This document shows, piece after piece, positions 13,421 to 14,902 of a stretch of DNA of 14,902 nucleotides. The stretch spans positions 1 to 14,902 of the forward strand of contig CAKVGW010000041.1 of assembly GCA_934747325.1 (NCBI GenBank), written 5' to 3'. Numbering within the stretch: position 1 is the stretch's first letter; each line of letters starts with the position of its first letter. This DNA comes from an uncultured Candidatus Melainabacteria bacterium (GTDB lineage Bacteria > Cyanobacteriota > Vampirovibrionia > Gastranaerophilales > Gastranaerophilaceae). Both the position numbers and the translations under genes were made by a program. Under the pieces are notes generated by a model. It did no database searches. It saw only the letters and a list, made by a program, of their open reading frames with translations, and had not been told where the DNA came from.

Positions 13421-14266
13421 ATGCAAAAAATTAACAATTTTAACTACAATAAACAAACTTTTAAAGCCGGATTAACAAAGCAAATAAAAAGTGAAATCAA
13501 TAGTTGTGATACACAAAAAATTTCAAATGAACTTCGAAAACTCAATATAGAAAGTGATTTTAAAGAAAATAAGGTTGTTGCGTGGTGCGCACTGCAATGC
13601 ACAAAACTTATTACTGAAATTAATAATAGATATTGTTTAAATCTCGCGTTACCAAAAGGAATTTTTGTTGAAGATTTTAGCCATCTTAACGTAGAACGTA
13701 AAGACGCATTTGGGTTTATGAATTTTGTACCAACTTTTTTGCATTCCGATAAAAGAATCATTACCCCTGAAAAAACTATATTTTTTAATGAGTTTAAAAA
13801 TTGGCCTTATAAAGCAGGAAGCAATATTTGTGAGCAAGCAGATGAAATTGCTGATATAAATTTTGAAAAAAGAATAGCAACAACAGATTTTTTTCTTGAA
13901 ACCTTTTTACACGAATTCGCACATGTTATGCATGAAGGTAACATGCAAACTAAAATACAAAATAGTTTGAATTTAATGACAAATATTATTTCAATGCAAA
14001 TAAGGAAAAATCAGACTTTTCAAAAATTAAAACCAGAAATTTCTGAAAAAATATCTCAATATGCTGCAATAAATCAATTAGAAATGGTCGCTTGTGATTT
14101 AAGCAAACGAATTTTAAGTAGCACTTCAAAAGAAACTTTGCAACCAATTGACAACTTTATGAACGATAGTCCTTATGAAAAACAAAATCTTTTTAACGGC
14201 TTTTTTAATAAAAAAGATAAATTAGATAAATTGCTAAAAAAGACTTGGAATGGAAAACAACACTAA
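13421..14266 (+). CDS. Putative HExxH zinc metallopeptidase (zincin), paralogue 2
   Basis: A 281-aa protein with HEFAH (His164, Glu165, His168), a nearby His171 and INQLEMVACD with Glu221 as the likely third ligand; Glu221 aligns with Glu225 of the paralogue at 5465. Other shared blocks are FKENKVVAWCALQC, LALPKGIFVEDF, KDAFGF and EKTIFFNEFK. The start is ATG 13421, giving the leader NFNYNKQTFKAG. An upstream extension of the frame to 13172 would run into the opposite M16-like gene and is rejected. There is no Shine-Dalgarno and no signal peptide. It diverges from the M16-like operon, as paralogue 1 diverges from the DUF697 operon. A bidirectional terminator follows directly. Substrate unknown. 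Confidence 0.82.
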   Translation: MQKINNFNYNKQTFKAGLTKQIKSEINSCDTQKISNELRKLNIESDFKENKVVAWCALQCTKLITEINNRYCLNLALPKGIFVEDFSHLNVERKDAFGFMNFVPTFLHSDKRIITPEKTIFFNEFKNWPYKAGSNICEQADEIADINFEKRIATTDFFLETFLHEFAHVMHEGNMQTKIQNSLNLMTNIISMQIRKNQTFQKLKPEISEKISQYAAINQLEMVACDLSKRILSSTSKETLQPIDNFMNDSPYEKQNLFNGFFNKKDKLDKLLKKTWNGKQH

Positions 14267-14300
14267 AAAAATAAGAGCAGTTTCAACTACTCTTATTTTT
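14267..14300. terminator. Bidirectional terminator between zincin 2 and tRNA-Gln
   Basis: AAAAATAAGAG (14267-14277) pairs with CTCTTATTTTT (14290-14300), and a smaller AGT/ACT stem extends it inward. T-runs follow in both directions (plus to 14300; minus through the A-run at 14265-14271). It serves the plus zincin gene and the minus tRNA transcript. Confidence 0.82.
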
Positions 14301-14321
14301 ATAAATCTTCTTCGGTAAAAA

Positions 14322-14392
14322 CTCCCGGAGATGGATTCGAACCACCGTTAAAAGAGCCAGAATCTTTCGTCCTGCCACTAGACGATCCGGGA
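14322..14392 (-). tRNA. tRNA-Gln (anticodon CTG)
   Basis: A full 71-nt cloverleaf on minus: 7-bp acceptor TCCCGGA/TCCGGGA, D-arm GTCT...GGAC, anticodon stem AAAGA/TCTTT with loop TTCTGGC, variable TAAC, T-arm GGTGG-TTCGAAT-CCATC, and discriminator G73. The anticodon CTG occupies 14358-14360; U33 and G37 fit glutamine tRNAs. CCA is not encoded. Its 5' end lies only 7 nt after the stop of the secreted-protein gene, so it may be cut out of the same transcript. Confidence 0.93.
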
Positions 14393-14399
14393 ATAATTA

Positions 14400-14873
14400 T
14401 TACCAATTATCCCAGAAATGTTTTTTCTTAGTTTTAGTAGAGTCTGATTTTTGTTCAGTTGATTCTGTTTTATTGCTTATGCTCTTAATATTTGTTTCGC
14501 CGTAAGTGTATGGGTTAGAAGCGTCCATTGCACCTTTATCATAAGTGAAAGAACCTTTTGCTTTGTTCATTCTTTCTTGAACTTCGCTTGCATTAAGGTT
14601 TCTGTATTTATATCTTTGTTCGTAACCTGCATTTGGAGGTGTATTGATTACATCTTGTGAAGCGCCTTTTACGATTTCACCATTGTTAATAAACATTGTT
14701 GACGGATTTCTGAAATCAGAAACTTGTTGAAGAGTTTTTTCTCCTTGGTCTTTACCTAAGAAGTGCATTCTTCCCAAATCGTCTGTGTAAACTGTTGAAT
14801 GAGCCATTGCACATGTAACGGAAGCACACATAGCTAAAAACAAACTTAATGAAATAATACTTTTTCTTGCCAT
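14400..14873 (-). CDS. Secreted protein, unknown (157 aa)
   Basis: A signal peptide is clear: MARKS, a hydrophobic core (IISLSLFLAMCASVTCA), then AMA before His25. The mature chain begins STVYTDDLGRMHFLGKDQ, polar and Asn/Lys/Thr rich, with a charged low-complexity end (TEQKSDSTKTKKKHFWDNW) and no cysteines after cleavage. No family is recognised; periplasmic or surface location is likely. AGGAGA lies about 9 nt before the ATG at 14873. tRNA-Gln follows 7 nt after the stop without a terminator between, suggesting a mixed mRNA-tRNA transcript. The promoter lies at or beyond the window edge. Confidence 0.82.
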   Translation of the reverse strand: MARKSIISLSLFLAMCASVTCAMAHSTVYTDDLGRMHFLGKDQGEKTLQQVSDFRNPSTMFINNGEIVKGASQDVINTPPNAGYEQRYKYRNLNASEVQERMNKAKGSFTYDKGAMDASNPYTYGETNIKSISNKTESTEQKSDSTKTKKKHFWDNW

Positions 14874-14902
14874 ATCTGTTTCTCCTTTGTTATTTGTACC
14901 AA

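Noticed and set aside
1..14902. CRISPR array, transposase, integrase or toxin-antitoxin pair
   Set aside because: No regularly spaced direct repeats, no recombinase or DDE protein, and no recognisable toxin or antitoxin pair was found on either strand.

Overview
The window looks like chromosomal DNA from a low-GC, probably host-associated relative of Cyanobacteria without photosynthesis (Melainabacteria / Gastranaerophilales type). The grounds are a partial 5S rRNA whose 3' half resembles cyanobacterial 5S, very AT-rich coding with the standard genetic code, a DciA (DUF721) helicase-operator homologue, and many small proteins with an Asn-rich N-terminus ending in F-x-G-like residues. I recall that style from this lineage but could not check it. 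The assignment is an inference.

Layout. Positions 1-117 hold the 3' end of an rRNA operon (5S) and its terminator. Positions 118-2106 hold a lone minus-strand gene (276-1631) with a duplicated EF-hand-like domain, bracketed by two nearly identical hairpin repeats, then a gene-free stretch with an orphan terminator and an operator-like palindrome. Positions 2107-3773 are a plus-strand pair, dGTPase (dgt) and a LipM-like octanoyltransferase, overlapping by ATGA. Positions 3918-6280 form module 1: a three-gene minus-strand operon (DUF697 protein, two-TM protein, unknown) diverging from a plus-strand HExxH putative zinc peptidase. Positions 6261-9462 are mostly housekeeping: dciA-like (minus), nrnA and a YihY/BrkB membrane protein (plus, overlapping), a cysteine-cluster YkgJ-type protein (minus) and a secreted coiled-coil protein (plus). 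Positions 9528-14266 form module 2: a three-gene minus-strand operon (M16-like peptidase fold without the catalytic motif, an acidic unknown, a coiled-coil unknown) diverging from a second HExxH protein paralogous to the first. Positions 14267-14873 hold a bidirectional terminator, tRNA-Gln(CTG) and a secreted unknown protein on the minus strand.

The main candidate for something undescribed is the pair of parallel modules. Each has a zincin paralogue on plus facing away from a three-gene operon on minus. All eight proteins start with a short Asn-rich, non-hydrophobic leader, and most of these leaders end in an aromatic-x-Gly/Ala/Ser element, although the downstream domains are unrelated. This could be a shared targeting or processing tag, with the zincins and the dead M16 protein as candidates for recognising or processing tagged proteins. 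That functional reading is speculative.

A second theme is translation start. Three housekeeping genes (dgt, nrnA, ykgJ-like) have a good -10 hexamer ending only 6-7 nt before their ATG and no Shine-Dalgarno, which suggests leaderless mRNAs. Several other genes here (both secreted proteins, the EF-hand gene, the last gene of module 2) have clear AGGAG-type sites.
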